A DNA stretch of 64,000 nt from CAYRES01 sp964423425 (GTDB lineage Bacteria; Actinomycetota; Thermoleophilia; RBG-16-64-13): NCBI GenBank assembly GCA_964423425.1, contig CAYRES010000001.1, forward strand, positions 186,001 to 250,000, read 5' to 3'. Below, in pieces: positions 40,589 to 50,355 of the stretch (its first letter is position 1; each line of letters starts with the position of its first letter). A program made the translations under genes and the position numbers. A model generated the notes under the pieces. The model was given only the letters and a program-made list of their open reading frames with translations, searched no databases and was not told the origin of the DNA.

Positions 40589-40828
40589 ATGACGAAGGAA
40601 GAGATCCTGGCCAAAGTGCGCGCCATTCTCGTCAGCCAGCTGGACGTGGCCGAAGATGCGGTCACTCCAGAGGCTTCGTTTCAAGAAGACCTCGAGGCCG
40701 ACAGCCTCGATCTGGTGGAATTGATCATGGAACTCGAGGATCAGTTCGGCATCAAGATTTCAGATGAGGAAGCGGAAACCATCCTGACCGTGGGCGACGC
40801 CATCGACTTCATCGCGGCGCGCATCTGA
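40589..40828 (+). CDS. acpP: acyl carrier protein
   Basis: 79 residues, acidic. The Ser that receives 4'-phosphopantetheine is in EADSLDLVELIMELE near 38. It carries acyl chains for fatty-acid synthesis and for PlsX. The ATG follows AAGGAG. rnc follows 33 bases later, the common acpP-rnc-smc order. Confidence 0.96.
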   Translation: MTKEEILAKVRAILVSQLDVAEDAVTPEASFQEDLEADSLDLVELIMELEDQFGIKISDEEAETILTVGDAIDFIAARI

Positions 40829-40860
40829 GGGCTTACCGGTGGAAGGAGGCGGGGGGTCAT

Positions 40861-41580
40861 ATGCCTGAGGGCGCAGTGCCCTCTACAACTCTTCTCGGCT
40901 TGGCCGAGCGGCTTCCGTACCCCCTGCTGTTTCAAGCGCTCACACACTCATCTTGGGTGCAGGACCGCACCGAATCCTATGAACGGCTGGAGTTCCTGGG
41001 CGACAGCGTTCTATCTCTGTCTGTCTCCTCTTACCTCTACGATCGCTTCCCGTTCGAGGAAGAGGGCCGGCTCACGAAGGTGAGGGCTTTCGCCGTGAGC
41101 CGCCGGAGTTGCAACGCGGTGGCGCGGCGCATCGGCATCGATCGGCTGTTCCTGCGGGCGGCACCGGGTCCGGTGGGTGACCGGGAGGAACTTGCCAAAG
41201 ACACGACGGTACTCGGCGATGTACTCGAGGCCCTGATCGGCGCCGTGTATCTGGCCTTTGGCTTTGCTGCCGCCCGTGAGGCCGTCGCCTTGGCCTTTCT
41301 GCCCCAGGTCGAGTTCGGTCTGCGGCATGATGTCGACTTCAAGACCGTGTTGCAGGAGCATCTCGCCACCCAAGGCCTGCGGGCCGACTACAGGCTGGTG
41401 GCGGAGGAAGGGCCTCCGCACAAGCGGGTCTTCCGCTCGGAGGTGCTGGTGGGAGGCACCGTGCGCGGGTGCGGGGCGGGGCGAAGCATCAAGGCGAGCG
41501 AGCAACGGGCGGCGAAGCGGGCGTTGCGGGGGGCCGGCATAGGATTCGGCGCTTCCGAGCCGAGCGAGACGGAGGTCTGA
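40861..41580 (+). CDS. rnc: ribonuclease III
   Basis: 239 residues. The catalytic RNase III signature ERLEFLGDSVLSLSVSSYL lies near 42; a second acidic site is in DVLEALIGAVY. The C-terminal double-stranded RNA-binding domain (about 165-230) has DFKTVLQEHLATQGL and the HKRVFRSEV strand. It processes rRNA precursors and other duplex RNA. ATG follows GGAGGCGGGG. The gene ends 17 bases before smc. Confidence 0.95.
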   Translation: MPEGAVPSTTLLGLAERLPYPLLFQALTHSSWVQDRTESYERLEFLGDSVLSLSVSSYLYDRFPFEEEGRLTKVRAFAVSRRSCNAVARRIGIDRLFLRAAPGPVGDREELAKDTTVLGDVLEALIGAVYLAFGFAAAREAVALAFLPQVEFGLRHDVDFKTVLQEHLATQGLRADYRLVAEEGPPHKRVFRSEVLVGGTVRGCGAGRSIKASEQRAAKRALRGAGIGFGASEPSETEV

Positions 41581-41597
41581 ATGCCGGGAGGGCACAC

Positions 41598-44500
41598 ATG
41601 GCGTTCCTGAAGACCATCCGGCTCAGCGGCTTCAAGACATTCGCGAAGACTGCAGAACTCGTGCTCGAGCCGGGTGTCACCGTCATCATAGGGCCGAACG
41701 GCAGCGGCAAGAGCAACATCGCCGATGCGGTGTTGTGGGCACTTGGGGAACAGAGCCCGAGCGTGCTGCGGGCCAAGTCGATGCAGGATGTGGTGTACGC
41801 GGGAGCCAACGGAAGGAAGCCGGCCCCCTTCGCCGAGGTGCGCCTACTCTTCGACAACTCCTCGGGTGCCTTCTCCGAGGAGTTCCACGAGATCGAGATC
41901 GTCCGCCGTACCACGCGGGAAGGTGGGTCGGACTACGCGATAAACGGGGTGTCTCGGCGCCTGCTCGACGTGCAGGAAGTCATCGCCGCAGTGGGACTGG
42001 GTCGTGAGATGCACAGCGTCATCAGCCAGGGGAAGGTGGAGGAGTTCCTGAGCACCACCCCACGGGCCCGGCGGGCCCTGATCGAGGAAGCCGCCGGCTT
42101 GGGCGTCTACAAGCGCAGGCGGGAGCGGACCATCGCCAAGCTCGAGCGGGTACAGGCCAATCTCGACCGGGTGTGCGACATCGAGCGCGAGGTGAGGGCG
42201 GCTCTTCGCCCACTCAAGGCGCAGATGCACGCGGCGCGGCATCACCAGGAGCTGTCGGAGGCCATCGCCTTCGAGAAGACCCGGGTGGCTCTCGTGGAGT
42301 TGGCGGCTGTCGAGGAGCGCATGCAACGTCTGCGTGCGCGTATAGATGCGTCCACTTTGCGCACACGCGAACTCGAGGCGGAACTCGCCGACCTCCACCG
42401 CACGAGAAGGGAAGAAGAGGACCGCTTCGCTTCGGCCATGAAGGACCGGGAGGAGCGGACCGCCCGATACCACGCGGCGAAATCGCGCGTGGAATGGTTG
42501 CAGAGTAGGGCGGAGGCGGCCGCGCAGAGGGCGACGCGTCTCGAGCAAGACATCGCGCGGGCGGCGCAGGCAGAGGTTGCCGCCCGCGAGGAGTACGAGG
42601 CTGTGGTAGCCCATCTCTCTTCCGTGCAGAATCTTCCGGGAGCCTCCTCGAGCCGCCGTGCTCTCGTTGATGAGGCCGTCCGCCGTGTGGAGGCGCGTCT
42701 CGCCGAGATCGAGGACTTGACGGCGCAGGCGGAGGTCGAGGAGGAGGAGCTTCGGGACCTGTTTCTCGATCTTGAGACACAGAAGAGCCGGGAGCGCCAG
42801 CACTTGGAGTTCTTGGAACGGGAACGCCGCGAGGCCGGAGAGAGGCTGAACGCCCAAGCAGGCCGGCTGGAGAAGGGTGGGGCTGAGTTGCAGCGCATGG
42901 TCGCCGAGATCGACTCCCTGAAACAGCATGTGGAGGGCGAGCGGTCGCACGCGGAAGTAGAGGCCGCTGCACAGAGAGAGGTGCAGAAGGCGGCGGACGA
43001 GGCCGAGGCGGAGGGGGAGAAGTGCGCCGGCCGGGTGCGGGAACTCAAGGGACGGGCCGACGACCTTGAGACCAGGCTGGAGGTTCTGCGGGCGACTCTC
43101 AAGAGGCGTGCGGGATTGCCCGACGGAGCCCGCCACGTGTTGGAGAAGGAACCTCGCTCCCGCACCCTCCTCGATATCCTGCGCGTGGAGAAAGGCTACG
43201 AAAAGGCGGCCATCGCCGCTCTCGGTCCCTTGGCGCGGGCGCTGGTGGTGGACCGCGGGGAGGGTCTGAGGCTTTTCCGCTCCACACCGGACGGCATCGA
43301 TCTCCTGCTGCTCGAGGAGGGATGGGTGATGCGGCCGGCGGAAGCGCCTCTCGAGGCTTCGGCAGGTACCTCGCACCGAGGCACCGTCGCAGGTGCGGAC
43401 GAGCCGGGTTTGCCCGCCGGGGCAGCGCCGGATGAGGTGGGGGTCCAGGGGGTCCTGCGTGACATCTGGGAGGTGGTGGCCGGGCCTCCCGCGGTGGTAA
43501 AGCTGCTGATCGGCCTGGTGCCCCGCACCTGGGTCGTGGACACGGTTGAGGCCGTCCCCGGAGGGTGTACGGACCGCGTGGTGAGCCTGGCCGGTGAGGT
43601 CTTCATCTCCGGTTCGTTCCTGGCCAGACACGAGGAGAAGGCGGCGGAGACCGTGCTCCGGGCCTCGCTCGAGGAGGAAGAAGCCGTCGTGGAGTTGCAG
43701 GCGGTGAAGAGCGCACTCGACCAGGCTAAGGAGCTTCAAGAGGCCGCCCGTGCACGGAGCGAGGCCCTGCTCGATGAACGCAAGAGGAGGGATCGGGCCC
43801 TTCGGGAGCGGAAGGGGTCCTTGAGTGCCGCCCGGGAGGCACTTGCCGCCCTGGAGAAGGAGAGAGCCCGAGTTGACGAGGAGCTGAAGGCCGCCCGTGA
43901 AGCGGTGGAGGGCGACGAGAAGGCGCTCGCGGAGTTCGAGGCCGACATCGCCCGGCTCCGGGCGGAGCTCGGCGGAACCGACGATCGACTGGAGAGGCTG
44001 CGGGCGCGGGTGAGAGAGACACGGGGCCGGGTGGAGAGGCTGCGGCGTGAACGCTCGTACCTCGAACGGAAGCGGACGCAGGCCTCCGTGTTGGACATCC
44101 GTCTGCGTGAGAGGGAGAAAGCTCACACGGTGGAGTTGGCCCAAGTCCGCCGCCGGTTGGCGGGCGCTCGAGCGGCCCAGGCGCGGGCGGCCGTGCGCAG
44201 GCAATCCCTCGAGTCGCTGCGGGCACCCTTGAGCGCTCTCACCGGTGTGACCGCCGAGCTGACCGGCGAGTTCGGCACGGCCTTGCAGGCCCTGGGCGAC
44301 CGTCTGGAGCAATCCACCCACGCGAGCAGCGGTTTCGCCGAGACTCTCAAGGAGCAGGGGAGGCGTGAGGGCGAGGTACAAGGAGAACATGCGGCCCTGA
44401 GCGAGGAACTCATCGAGGCGCAGGTGGCTCACGCCCACGCCGAGGAGGAAGCAGCGCGCACGCAGGCTGAGGTGGCCGATCTGCGCCGCCGACACCTCTC

Positions 44501-45290
44501 CCCGCGGACAGTTGCGGCCGGGGATCTTGTGGGTGTCGACCGGGACACAGCTCAGGTGAAGATAGATTCGCTCACCCGGAGGGTGGAGCGGATAGGGCCG
44601 GTGAACCCCCTGGCCGACAAGGAGTACTCGGAGGCGGCCGAGCGGGCCGGTTTCTTGGCCGACCAGCGCGCGGATCTTGAGAAGTCCGTGGAGGAGCTGC
44701 GCCGGGTGCTCTATGACCTCGAGGAGCACATCGAGTCTGAGTTCACTGCCATGTTCGAGAAGACCGAGGCCAACTTCGCTGAGATGACACGCACGCTCTT
44801 TCCCGGGGGGCACGGGGTACTGCGCCTGGAGGAGGAGCCCGCGGGGCGGAGTGAAGTGCAGCCCGGAGTTGAAGCAATCGCGGGGACGGAAGCGGCCGGA
44901 GACGCAGTGAACCGTGCGGCGCCGGGCATCCACCTCGACATCGTCTTCTCCCGCAAGGCCTCGAAGGGGCTCACGCTGCTCTCCGGGGGCGAGAAGGCAC
45001 TTGCGGCGATAGCCTTCCTCTTCGCGCTATTCCTCGCGCGTCCCTGTCCTTTCTACGTGCTCGATGAAGTGGAGGCCGCGCTCGACGACCACAACATCGG
45101 CCGTTTCTTATCGCTGGTGAGGCGCTACCAGAAGGACACGCAATTCATCATCATCACCCACCAACGCAGAACCATGGAGATAGCCGATCTTCTGTACGGG
45201 GTGACCATGGAGGAGGATGGGGTGTCCCGCCTCCTCTCGAGGCGCCTGACGGAAGAGAAGGTAGCCGGGTCGCAGGCAAAGGCCGGCTGA
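41598..45290 (+). CDS. smc: chromosome segregation SMC protein
   Basis: 1230 residues, usual for SMC. N-terminal ATPase part with Walker A GPNGSGKSNIADAVLWALG near 32; long coiled coils rich in Arg/Glu/Ala (about 165-500 and 700-1010); hinge around 530-690, widened by an Ala/Gly-rich insert near 600; C-terminal signature LLSGGEKALAAIAFLFALF and Walker B PFYVLDEVEAALDD. It condenses and segregates chromosomes with ScpA/ScpB. ATG 41598 begins the canonical MAFLKTIRLSGFKTF. ftsY follows 15 bases later. Confidence 0.97.
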   Translation: MAFLKTIRLSGFKTFAKTAELVLEPGVTVIIGPNGSGKSNIADAVLWALGEQSPSVLRAKSMQDVVYAGANGRKPAPFAEVRLLFDNSSGAFSEEFHEIEIVRRTTREGGSDYAINGVSRRLLDVQEVIAAVGLGREMHSVISQGKVEEFLSTTPRARRALIEEAAGLGVYKRRRERTIAKLERVQANLDRVCDIEREVRAALRPLKAQMHAARHHQELSEAIAFEKTRVALVELAAVEERMQRLRARIDASTLRTRELEAELADLHRTRREEEDRFASAMKDREERTARYHAAKSRVEWLQSRAEAAAQRATRLEQDIARAAQAEVAAREEYEAVVAHLSSVQNLPGASSSRRALVDEAVRRVEARLAEIEDLTAQAEVEEEELRDLFLDLETQKSRERQHLEFLERERREAGERLNAQAGRLEKGGAELQRMVAEIDSLKQHVEGERSHAEVEAAAQREVQKAADEAEAEGEKCAGRVRELKGRADDLETRLEVLRATLKRRAGLPDGARHVLEKEPRSRTLLDILRVEKGYEKAAIAALGPLARALVVDRGEGLRLFRSTPDGIDLLLLEEGWVMRPAEAPLEASAGTSHRGTVAGADEPGLPAGAAPDEVGVQGVLRDIWEVVAGPPAVVKLLIGLVPRTWVVDTVEAVPGGCTDRVVSLAGEVFISGSFLARHEEKAAETVLRASLEEEEAVVELQAVKSALDQAKELQEAARARSEALLDERKRRDRALRERKGSLSAAREALAALEKERARVDEELKAAREAVEGDEKALAEFEADIARLRAELGGTDDRLERLRARVRETRGRVERLRRERSYLERKRTQASVLDIRLREREKAHTVELAQVRRRLAGARAAQARAAVRRQSLESLRAPLSALTGVTAELTGEFGTALQALGDRLEQSTHASSGFAETLKEQGRREGEVQGEHAALSEELIEAQVAHAHAEEEAARTQAEVADLRRRHLSPRTVAAGDLVGVDRDTAQVKIDSLTRRVERIGPVNPLADKEYSEAAERAGFLADQRADLEKSVEELRRVLYDLEEHIESEFTAMFEKTEANFAEMTRTLFPGGHGVLRLEEEPAGRSEVQPGVEAIAGTEAAGDAVNRAAPGIHLDIVFSRKASKGLTLLSGGEKALAAIAFLFALFLARPCPFYVLDEVEAALDDHNIGRFLSLVRRYQKDTQFIIITHQRRTMEIADLLYGVTMEEDGVSRLLSRRLTEEKVAGSQAKAG

Positions 45291-45305
45291 GGAGGTATCT
45301 GAGGA

Positions 45306-46313
45306 GTGTCGTACAAGTGGTCCGAAGTGTTCATCGGGGTAGAGCCTGCGAGATTCGAGGCAAAGAATTCGTACGGCGAGGAGAAGAGTAAGCGGGGCTG
45401 GTTCAGCAGCCTGAGGGAGGGCCTCACCAAGAGCCGCAAAGCCCTCGCCCAGCAGCTGGCCGCGGTCCTCACTGATCGGTTTGATGAAGATGTGTGGGAG
45501 AGGATAGAGGAAGCTCTCATCTATGCAGACATGGGCGTGGATGGCACGGTGGCCATCGTCGAGCGGCTGGAGCAGGCCGCCGACGCCGGTGAGATCCGCA
45601 GCTCGAAGGAGTTGCTGGCGAGGCTGCGGGAGGTCACTGCCGACCTCTTCTCCACCCGCGACCGCCGCATCGATGTGGCTCATGAACCCGCCGTCATCCT
45701 CATGGTGGGGGTGAACGGCACGGGTAAGACCACCACCATCGGGAAGCTGGCCTGGCACCTACTCGAAGTGGGACGCAGGCCGCTTCTCGTGGCCGGCGAC
45801 ACCTTCAGGGCGGCCGCTGCGGAGCAATTGGTGGAGTGGGGCAGGCGGGTCGGTTGCGAGGTCGTGCGCCAGGAGAGGGGTAGCGATCCCGGGGCAGTCG
45901 TGTACGACGGCGTGGCCGCCGCCCAAGCGCGTGGCTGCGATGTGGTCATCGTCGACACGGCGGGGAGGCTGCATACCCAGGTGAATCTCATGAAGGAGCT
46001 CGAGAAGATCGAGCGTGTGGTGAAGAAGCTGGTGCCGGACGCCCCTCACGAGGTGCTTCTCACCATTGATGCCACCACTGGCCAGAACGGACTGGTTCAG
46101 GCCCGCATGTTCAAGGAAGCCGTCGATGTGACCGGCATCGTGCTCACCAAAATGGACGGCACGGCCAAGGGTGGTATAGCCGTCGCCGTGTCTCACGAAC
46201 TCGATCTGCCGGTGAAGCTCATCGGGGTGGGCGAGAGGATGGAGGATCTGCAACCCTTCGAGCCTACGGGCTTCGCCGAGCTGCTCTTCGACGAAGAGGT
46301 CCTTTCCGGTTAG
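45306..46313 (+). CDS. ftsY: signal recognition particle receptor FtsY
   Basis: 335 residues. The NG GTPase domain is complete: P-loop GVNGTGKTTTIGKLA near 136, DTFRAAAAEQL, DTAGRLHTQVNLMKEL and TKMDGTAKGG. The acidic N-terminal A domain is very short. It docks ribosome-SRP complexes at the membrane; its partner Ffh is encoded 0.9 kb downstream. GTG 45306 follows GAGGAG closely. The stop overlaps the stop of the minus-strand gene by four bases. Confidence 0.96.
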   Translation: MSYKWSEVFIGVEPARFEAKNSYGEEKSKRGWFSSLREGLTKSRKALAQQLAAVLTDRFDEDVWERIEEALIYADMGVDGTVAIVERLEQAADAGEIRSSKELLARLREVTADLFSTRDRRIDVAHEPAVILMVGVNGTGKTTTIGKLAWHLLEVGRRPLLVAGDTFRAAAAEQLVEWGRRVGCEVVRQERGSDPGAVVYDGVAAAQARGCDVVIVDTAGRLHTQVNLMKELEKIERVVKKLVPDAPHEVLLTIDATTGQNGLVQARMFKEAVDVTGIVLTKMDGTAKGGIAVAVSHELDLPVKLIGVGERMEDLQPFEPTGFAELLFDEEVLSG

Positions 46314-46933
46314 GTGGGCGGCTGCTCCCAGGTGCAGTGGAGCCACTGCTCGGCGGGGCGGCCCGTGGCCAGTTCCCGTCCCATCGCCAGCAGGAAGGCG
46401 CCGATGATGACGCGATGGGCGAGTGATTGGGTCAAGCGGTAGAGCACCTTGCGCAGGCGGTTGCCCCGCGGGCCCACGAGGGAGGGCCCGAAGTCGATCA
46501 CCCGTACGAGCAGGGTGAGCCGACGGCCCTCGCGAACCGCCTCGAACGCGAAACGTCCGGGAGGGTCGGTGCGGCGGGACAGCAGGCCGCCCACCACTGG
46601 GAAGGCGACCGAAGCGAAGTCCGCCGTGCCTCGGCCGGTGGGGGCTCCCACCCGCAACAGGTCGAACACCTTCCACCCGGTGGGGTTCAACGCGTAGCCG
46701 TCCTTGCGGTGGCGGGCGGTGAAGAGGCCGGCGCAGAATTCCGGCATGTCGCGGTAGTAGCGGGAGGCCATGTGTAGCGCGACCGCGGAGGCCGGCGGCC
46801 ACTCATCCATGGACGGCGGAGCCGTGACGCTCACCAACAGATCATACGACACGATCTCCCCGTAGAAGGTGATGCGTGATTCCACGGGTCTCGTATGCAG
46901 GTCGCGCTGCACCGCGGGGAGGAGACTCCTCAC
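46310..46933 (-). CDS. hypothetical protein
   Basis: About 207 residues from GTG 46933; no family recognised. It has a central part with conserved-looking aromatic residues (ITFYGEIVSYDLLVSV, ALHMASRYYRDMPEFCAGL), a stretch resembling a ligand-binding beta-barrel (FAFEAVREGRRLTLLVRVID) and a hydrophobic C-terminal helix (AHRVIIGAFLLAMG). The codon pattern is like its neighbours, and it fills the gap between ftsY and ffh on the opposite strand. The start is uncertain because Arg-rich sequence continues in frame upstream. Confidence 0.55.
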   Translation of the reverse strand: MRSLLPAVQRDLHTRPVESRITFYGEIVSYDLLVSVTAPPSMDEWPPASAVALHMASRYYRDMPEFCAGLFTARHRKDGYALNPTGWKVFDLLRVGAPTGRGTADFASVAFPVVGGLLSRRTDPPGRFAFEAVREGRRLTLLVRVIDFGPSLVGPRGNRLRKVLYRLTQSLAHRVIIGAFLLAMGRELATGRPAEQWLHCTWEQPPT

Positions 46934-47115
46934 GGCACGGCCTCCGCCGGCCTTGAGCGGGTGCTCCGGGGCTGTCTCATCGTGTCGTGGGGCATGGTTC
47001 CTTTCACCGTGAAGAGAAGGGTTCCCCTCCAGGCATCTTCCTACACCTGCGGCCCAACTGCGGAAGTGCCGTGGAGGGCCGGCCCCCAATTCGTTCTCGT
47101 GAACGGCGGGTGGGT

Positions 47116-47145
47116 TTGACCAAGCCCTTGGTGTTCCAGTAAGCT
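47116..47145 (+). promoter_or_regulatory. putative ffh promoter
   Basis: TTGACC (47116-47121), 18-base spacer, TAAGCT (47140-47145). The -35 is strong and the -10 fits only the loose TANNNT form. It lies 65 bases before the ffh ATG, in the gap after the minus-strand hypothetical gene. Confidence 0.5.
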
Positions 47146-47210
47146 ATATCACTTGCGCGGTGCTCGTGCGGCGCGCGGTCTCAATCAGGAAGGAATAGCG
47201 GCGCTTCCCT

Positions 47211-48539
47211 ATGTTCGAATCCCTCTCCGACAAACTTCAGGCCTCTCTCGATGCCGTCAAGAGCCACGGCAGACTCAGCGACAAAGACATCGAGAAGGTG
47301 GCCCGCGACATCAGGCTCGCCCTACTCGAAGCCGACGTGAACTACAAGGTGGTGAAGGGCTTCGTGAGCCGGGTCAAGGAGAGAGCTCTCGGTGCCGAGG
47401 TGCGCGAGAGCCTCACTCCGGCTCAGCAGGTGGTGAAGATCGTGAACGACGAACTCACCTCCCTGATGGGCTCCACGGCCACCAAGCTCGTGTTCTCACC
47501 GCGGCCGCCCACGGTGATCATGATGGCCGGCCTGCAGGGGTCGGGCAAGACCACGGCGTGCGGCAAGTTGGCCGCCTTCCTCATGAGTCAGGGTAAGAGT
47601 CCGGGCATGGTGGCAGGCGATGTGTACCGGCCCGCGGCGGTCGACCAGCTCAAGGCCATCGGCGCACAGCTCAACGTGCCCGTCTACGAAGAGGGTACGG
47701 AGGCGGATCCGGTCGACATCGCCACTCGGGGTCTGGAGTGGGCTCGCACCACCGCCCGCGACGTGCTCATCATCGACACCGCCGGCCGCCTTCACATCGA
47801 CGAGCGTCTCATGGACGAGTTGGTGCAGATCCGGGCGGCCGTGAAACCACACAACATCCTTCTGGTGCTCGACTCCATGACGGGCCAAGACGCTGTCAAC
47901 GTGGCCGACGAGTTCCAGAAGAAGCTCGATTTCGACGGTATCGTGCTCACCAAGCTCGACGGTGACGCCCGGGGCGGCGCGGCTCTCAGCGTGAAGGCCG
48001 TGACCGGCAAGCCGATCAAGTTCGTGAGCCTGGGCGAGAAGTTCGACAGCTTCGAATACTTTCATCCCGACCGCATGGCCTCGCGCATACTGGGCATGGG
48101 CGACATGCTGTCGCTCATCGAGAGAGCCGAGCAGTCACTCGACGCCAAGAAGGCGCAGGAACTCGAACGGCGGCTGCGCAAGAGCCAGTTCACCTTCGAC
48201 GACTTCCTCGACCAGTTGCAGCAGGTGCGGAAAATGGGCTCCCTGCAGTCCATTCTCAACATGATTCCGGGTGTGCCGGCCGGCAAGCTCAAGGGGCTAC
48301 AGGTCGACGACAAGGCTTTTGACCGGATTCAGGCTATTATTCAGTCGATGACACCTGAGGAGCGTCGTCATCCCGACATCATAAGTGGTAGTCGGCGGCG
48401 TCGTATCGCGGCGGGCTCGGGCAGCGACATCCATGCGGTCAACCAATTGCTCAACCAGTTCAAGCAGATGCAGAAGATGATGAAGCAGTTGGGTTCGGGG
48501 CGTATGCCCAAGAACCCGTTCCAGATGTTTGGAGTGTAA
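47211..48539 (+). CDS. ffh: signal recognition particle protein Ffh
   Basis: 442 residues. N domain, then G domain with P-loop GLQGSGKTTACGKLAAFL near 105, DVYRPAAVDQLK, DTAGRLHIDE and TKLDGDARGG; C-terminal Met-rich M domain (about 300-440, MGDMLSLIERAEQ, QFKQMQKMMKQLG) that binds SRP RNA and signal peptides. ATG 47211 follows AGGAA upstream. It heads the ffh-rpsP-khpA-rimM-trmD order found in many bacteria. I did not find the SRP RNA gene nearby. Confidence 0.97.
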   Translation: MFESLSDKLQASLDAVKSHGRLSDKDIEKVARDIRLALLEADVNYKVVKGFVSRVKERALGAEVRESLTPAQQVVKIVNDELTSLMGSTATKLVFSPRPPTVIMMAGLQGSGKTTACGKLAAFLMSQGKSPGMVAGDVYRPAAVDQLKAIGAQLNVPVYEEGTEADPVDIATRGLEWARTTARDVLIIDTAGRLHIDERLMDELVQIRAAVKPHNILLVLDSMTGQDAVNVADEFQKKLDFDGIVLTKLDGDARGGAALSVKAVTGKPIKFVSLGEKFDSFEYFHPDRMASRILGMGDMLSLIERAEQSLDAKKAQELERRLRKSQFTFDDFLDQLQQVRKMGSLQSILNMIPGVPAGKLKGLQVDDKAFDRIQAIIQSMTPEERRHPDIISGSRRRRIAAGSGSDIHAVNQLLNQFKQMQKMMKQLGSGRMPKNPFQMFGV

Positions 48540-48579
48540 GCGGGCGGAGCCCCTGCGGGCCCCCCTCATGGAGGTGAAC

Positions 48580-48822
48580 ATGGCAGTTCATATCAGGCTT
48601 GCCCGGCGGGGCGCCACCAAGAACCCCATCTACCGCATCATGGTGGCCGATTCCCGGGCGCCTCGCGATGGGCGTTTCATCGAGAGCATCGGTCTCTACA
48701 ATCCACAGACCGATCCTTCCACGATTGAACTCGACGTGGAGAAGGCGAAGGAGTGGCTTGCCAAGGGTGCCCAGCCCAGCGGCACGGTGCGCAAGCTCTT
48801 CGCCATCAAAGGCGTGCTCTGA
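48580..48822 (+). CDS. rpsP: 30S ribosomal protein S16
   Basis: 80 residues. S16 signature IRLARRGATKNPIYRIMVAD at the N-terminus and DGRFIESIGLYNP in the middle are complete. ATG 48580 is fixed by GGAGGTGA just upstream; a longer frame to 48529 adds nothing conserved. Confidence 0.97.
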   Translation: MAVHIRLARRGATKNPIYRIMVADSRAPRDGRFIESIGLYNPQTDPSTIELDVEKAKEWLAKGAQPSGTVRKLFAIKGVL

Positions 48823-48845
48823 CGGCCCGGGGGGCGGCTACAGGC

Positions 48846-49088
48846 ATGTCAGCGGAAGCGAAGGAGTTGCTCGAGTACCTGGCGAGGGCATTGGTGGAGT
48901 TTCCGGACGACGTGAGGGTCGAGGAGAGAGAGACCGACGACGCCGTGGTTCTTGAGCTTCATGTGGCCCCTTCCGATGTGGGAAAGGTCATCGGCCGGCA
49001 GGGCCGAGTGGCACGGGCGCTTCGCACCATCGTGAAAGCGAGTTCGGTGCGCGATGCGAAGCGGGCGCTGGTCGAGATCGTGGGCTAG
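48846..49088 (+). CDS. khpA: KH-domain RNA-binding protein KhpA
   Basis: 80 residues forming one type II KH domain with the GxxG loop in VIGRQGRVARALRTIV. It binds RNA and, in relatives, works with KhpB/Jag. It is found between rpsP and rimM in many Gram-positive bacteria, as here. ATG 48846 is chosen because the domain begins right after it. Confidence 0.93.
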   Translation: MSAEAKELLEYLARALVEFPDDVRVEERETDDAVVLELHVAPSDVGKVIGRQGRVARALRTIVKASSVRDAKRALVEIVG

Positions 49089-49144
49089 GCCGGCCGGGCC
49101 TCTTCGGTATCCCCGCGCGGCGGGTCACAAGGACGGTGTGAGCA

Positions 49145-49681
49145 ATGCAGAGACCAGACTGGGTCGAGGTCGGCCGCATCGCGCGTGCGCACGGGGTGCG
49201 GGGCGAGGTGCGGGTGGTGGTCGTCTCCGACAACCCCGACCGCTTCGTCCCCGGTTCCATCATTCATGCACGGGCGAGGGGGGAGGCAGCCGGCGAGCAC
49301 GGGGAGCGGCAGCCGCTCGAGATCCTCCGTATCCGCGGTGAAGCCGGGTTCCTCATTGTGGCCTTCAGGGGAGTGGAGGACCGTCCTGCCGCCGAGGCCT
49401 TGCGGGGGGCGGTGCTCGAGGTGCCGGGGGTCGTGCTGCCATCTCTGCCGGACGACGAGTTCTATCTCTTCGAACTGAAGGGCCTCGAAGTGAGGGTGGA
49501 GGGAGGCCGGGCTGCGGGAGTGGTGTCGCGGGTTCTTGAATATCCCTCCCAGGAAGTGCTCGAAGTCGAGACCCCAGAGGGGCCGACGTTCTTGGTGCCC
49601 TTCACCCATGAGGCCGTGCCGGTAGTCGATGTGGGGGCCGGCTTCGTGGTGGTGGCGGCGGAGTACCTGGGCTCACGGTGA
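49145..49681 (+). CDS. rimM: 16S rRNA processing protein RimM
   Basis: 178 residues. N-terminal RimM barrel (VGRIARAHGVRGEVRVV near 8) and C-terminal PRC-barrel (DDEFYLFELKGLEV near 104, ending FLVPFTHEAVPVVDV). It helps mature the head of the 30S subunit together with S19. The stop overlaps the trmD start. Confidence 0.94.
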   Translation: MQRPDWVEVGRIARAHGVRGEVRVVVVSDNPDRFVPGSIIHARARGEAAGEHGERQPLEILRIRGEAGFLIVAFRGVEDRPAAEALRGAVLEVPGVVLPSLPDDEFYLFELKGLEVRVEGGRAAGVVSRVLEYPSQEVLEVETPEGPTFLVPFTHEAVPVVDVGAGFVVVAAEYLGSR

Positions 49682-50355
49682 AGCGGATCGACGTCTTCAC
49701 CCTGGTGCCGGACGCGTTCGCGTGGTTTCTGGCCCAGCATCCGGTGGCCGGCGCCGTGCACGGCAAGCGTATCGACATTCGTGTGCACAACCTGCGTGAC
49801 CACACCCGGTTGGCACATCGTGAGGTGGACGACACGCCCTACGGTGGCGGCCCGGGTATGGTGATCAGGGCCGATGTGGTGGCTTGGGCGCTCGAGGCTG
49901 TGTTCGTCACGGCCGCCGAGCGAGTGCGGGAGAGCCGCCATGTACTTGTGCTTTCTCCCTCCGGACGGCCTTTTGACCAGCCTCTTGCCGGGCGGCTGGC
50001 GGCGTCGGACGCGGATCTGGTGTTGCTCGCCGGTAGGTTCGAGGGTTTCGACGCCCGCGTCGCCCGATGTCTCGCCTCCGGACAGATATCGGTGGGATCG
50101 TTCGTGCTCGCGGGAGGAGAGCTCGCAGCCATGGCCGTCGTGGAGGCGATGGTGCGTCACATACCGGGGGTACTCGGCAACGACGACAGCGTGAGGGAGG
50201 AGACGTTCAGCGCGGCACTGGGCGGAGCGGGCGAGTATCCTCAGTACACGCGTCCCCGGTGCTTCCTCGGTGAGGAAGTGCCTGAAGCGCTCCTGTCCGG
50301 CAACCACGCTCGTATCGAGGCCTGGAGGCGTGCGCACAGCCGGGCATTGAGATGA
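49678..50355 (+). CDS. trmD: tRNA (guanine37-N1)-methyltransferase
   Basis: 225 residues, slightly short for the family. SPOUT fold: N-terminal VFTLVPDAF, YGGGPGMVIRADVV near 55, the trefoil-knot LLAGRFEGFDARV and GSFVLAGGELAAMAVVEA, and GNDDSVREETFS. It methylates G37 of tRNAs. GTG 49678 overlaps the rimM stop. Confidence 0.95.
   Translation: MKRIDVFTLVPDAFAWFLAQHPVAGAVHGKRIDIRVHNLRDHTRLAHREVDDTPYGGGPGMVIRADVVAWALEAVFVTAAERVRESRHVLVLSPSGRPFDQPLAGRLAASDADLVLLAGRFEGFDARVARCLASGQISVGSFVLAGGELAAMAVVEAMVRHIPGVLGNDDSVREETFSAALGGAGEYPQYTRPRCFLGEEVPEALLSGNHARIEAWRRAHSRALR

Noticed and set aside
41844..44933. Open frame of over 1000 codons on the minus strand within smc
   Set aside because: It lies wholly inside smc, lacks any family motif and is Leu/Gly/Pro-rich as expected of an antisense frame in GC-rich coiled-coil DNA.
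46895..47119. 74-codon plus-strand ORF before ffh
   Set aside because: It overlaps the start of the minus-strand hypothetical gene and the ffh promoter area, and its composition does not look like a gene.
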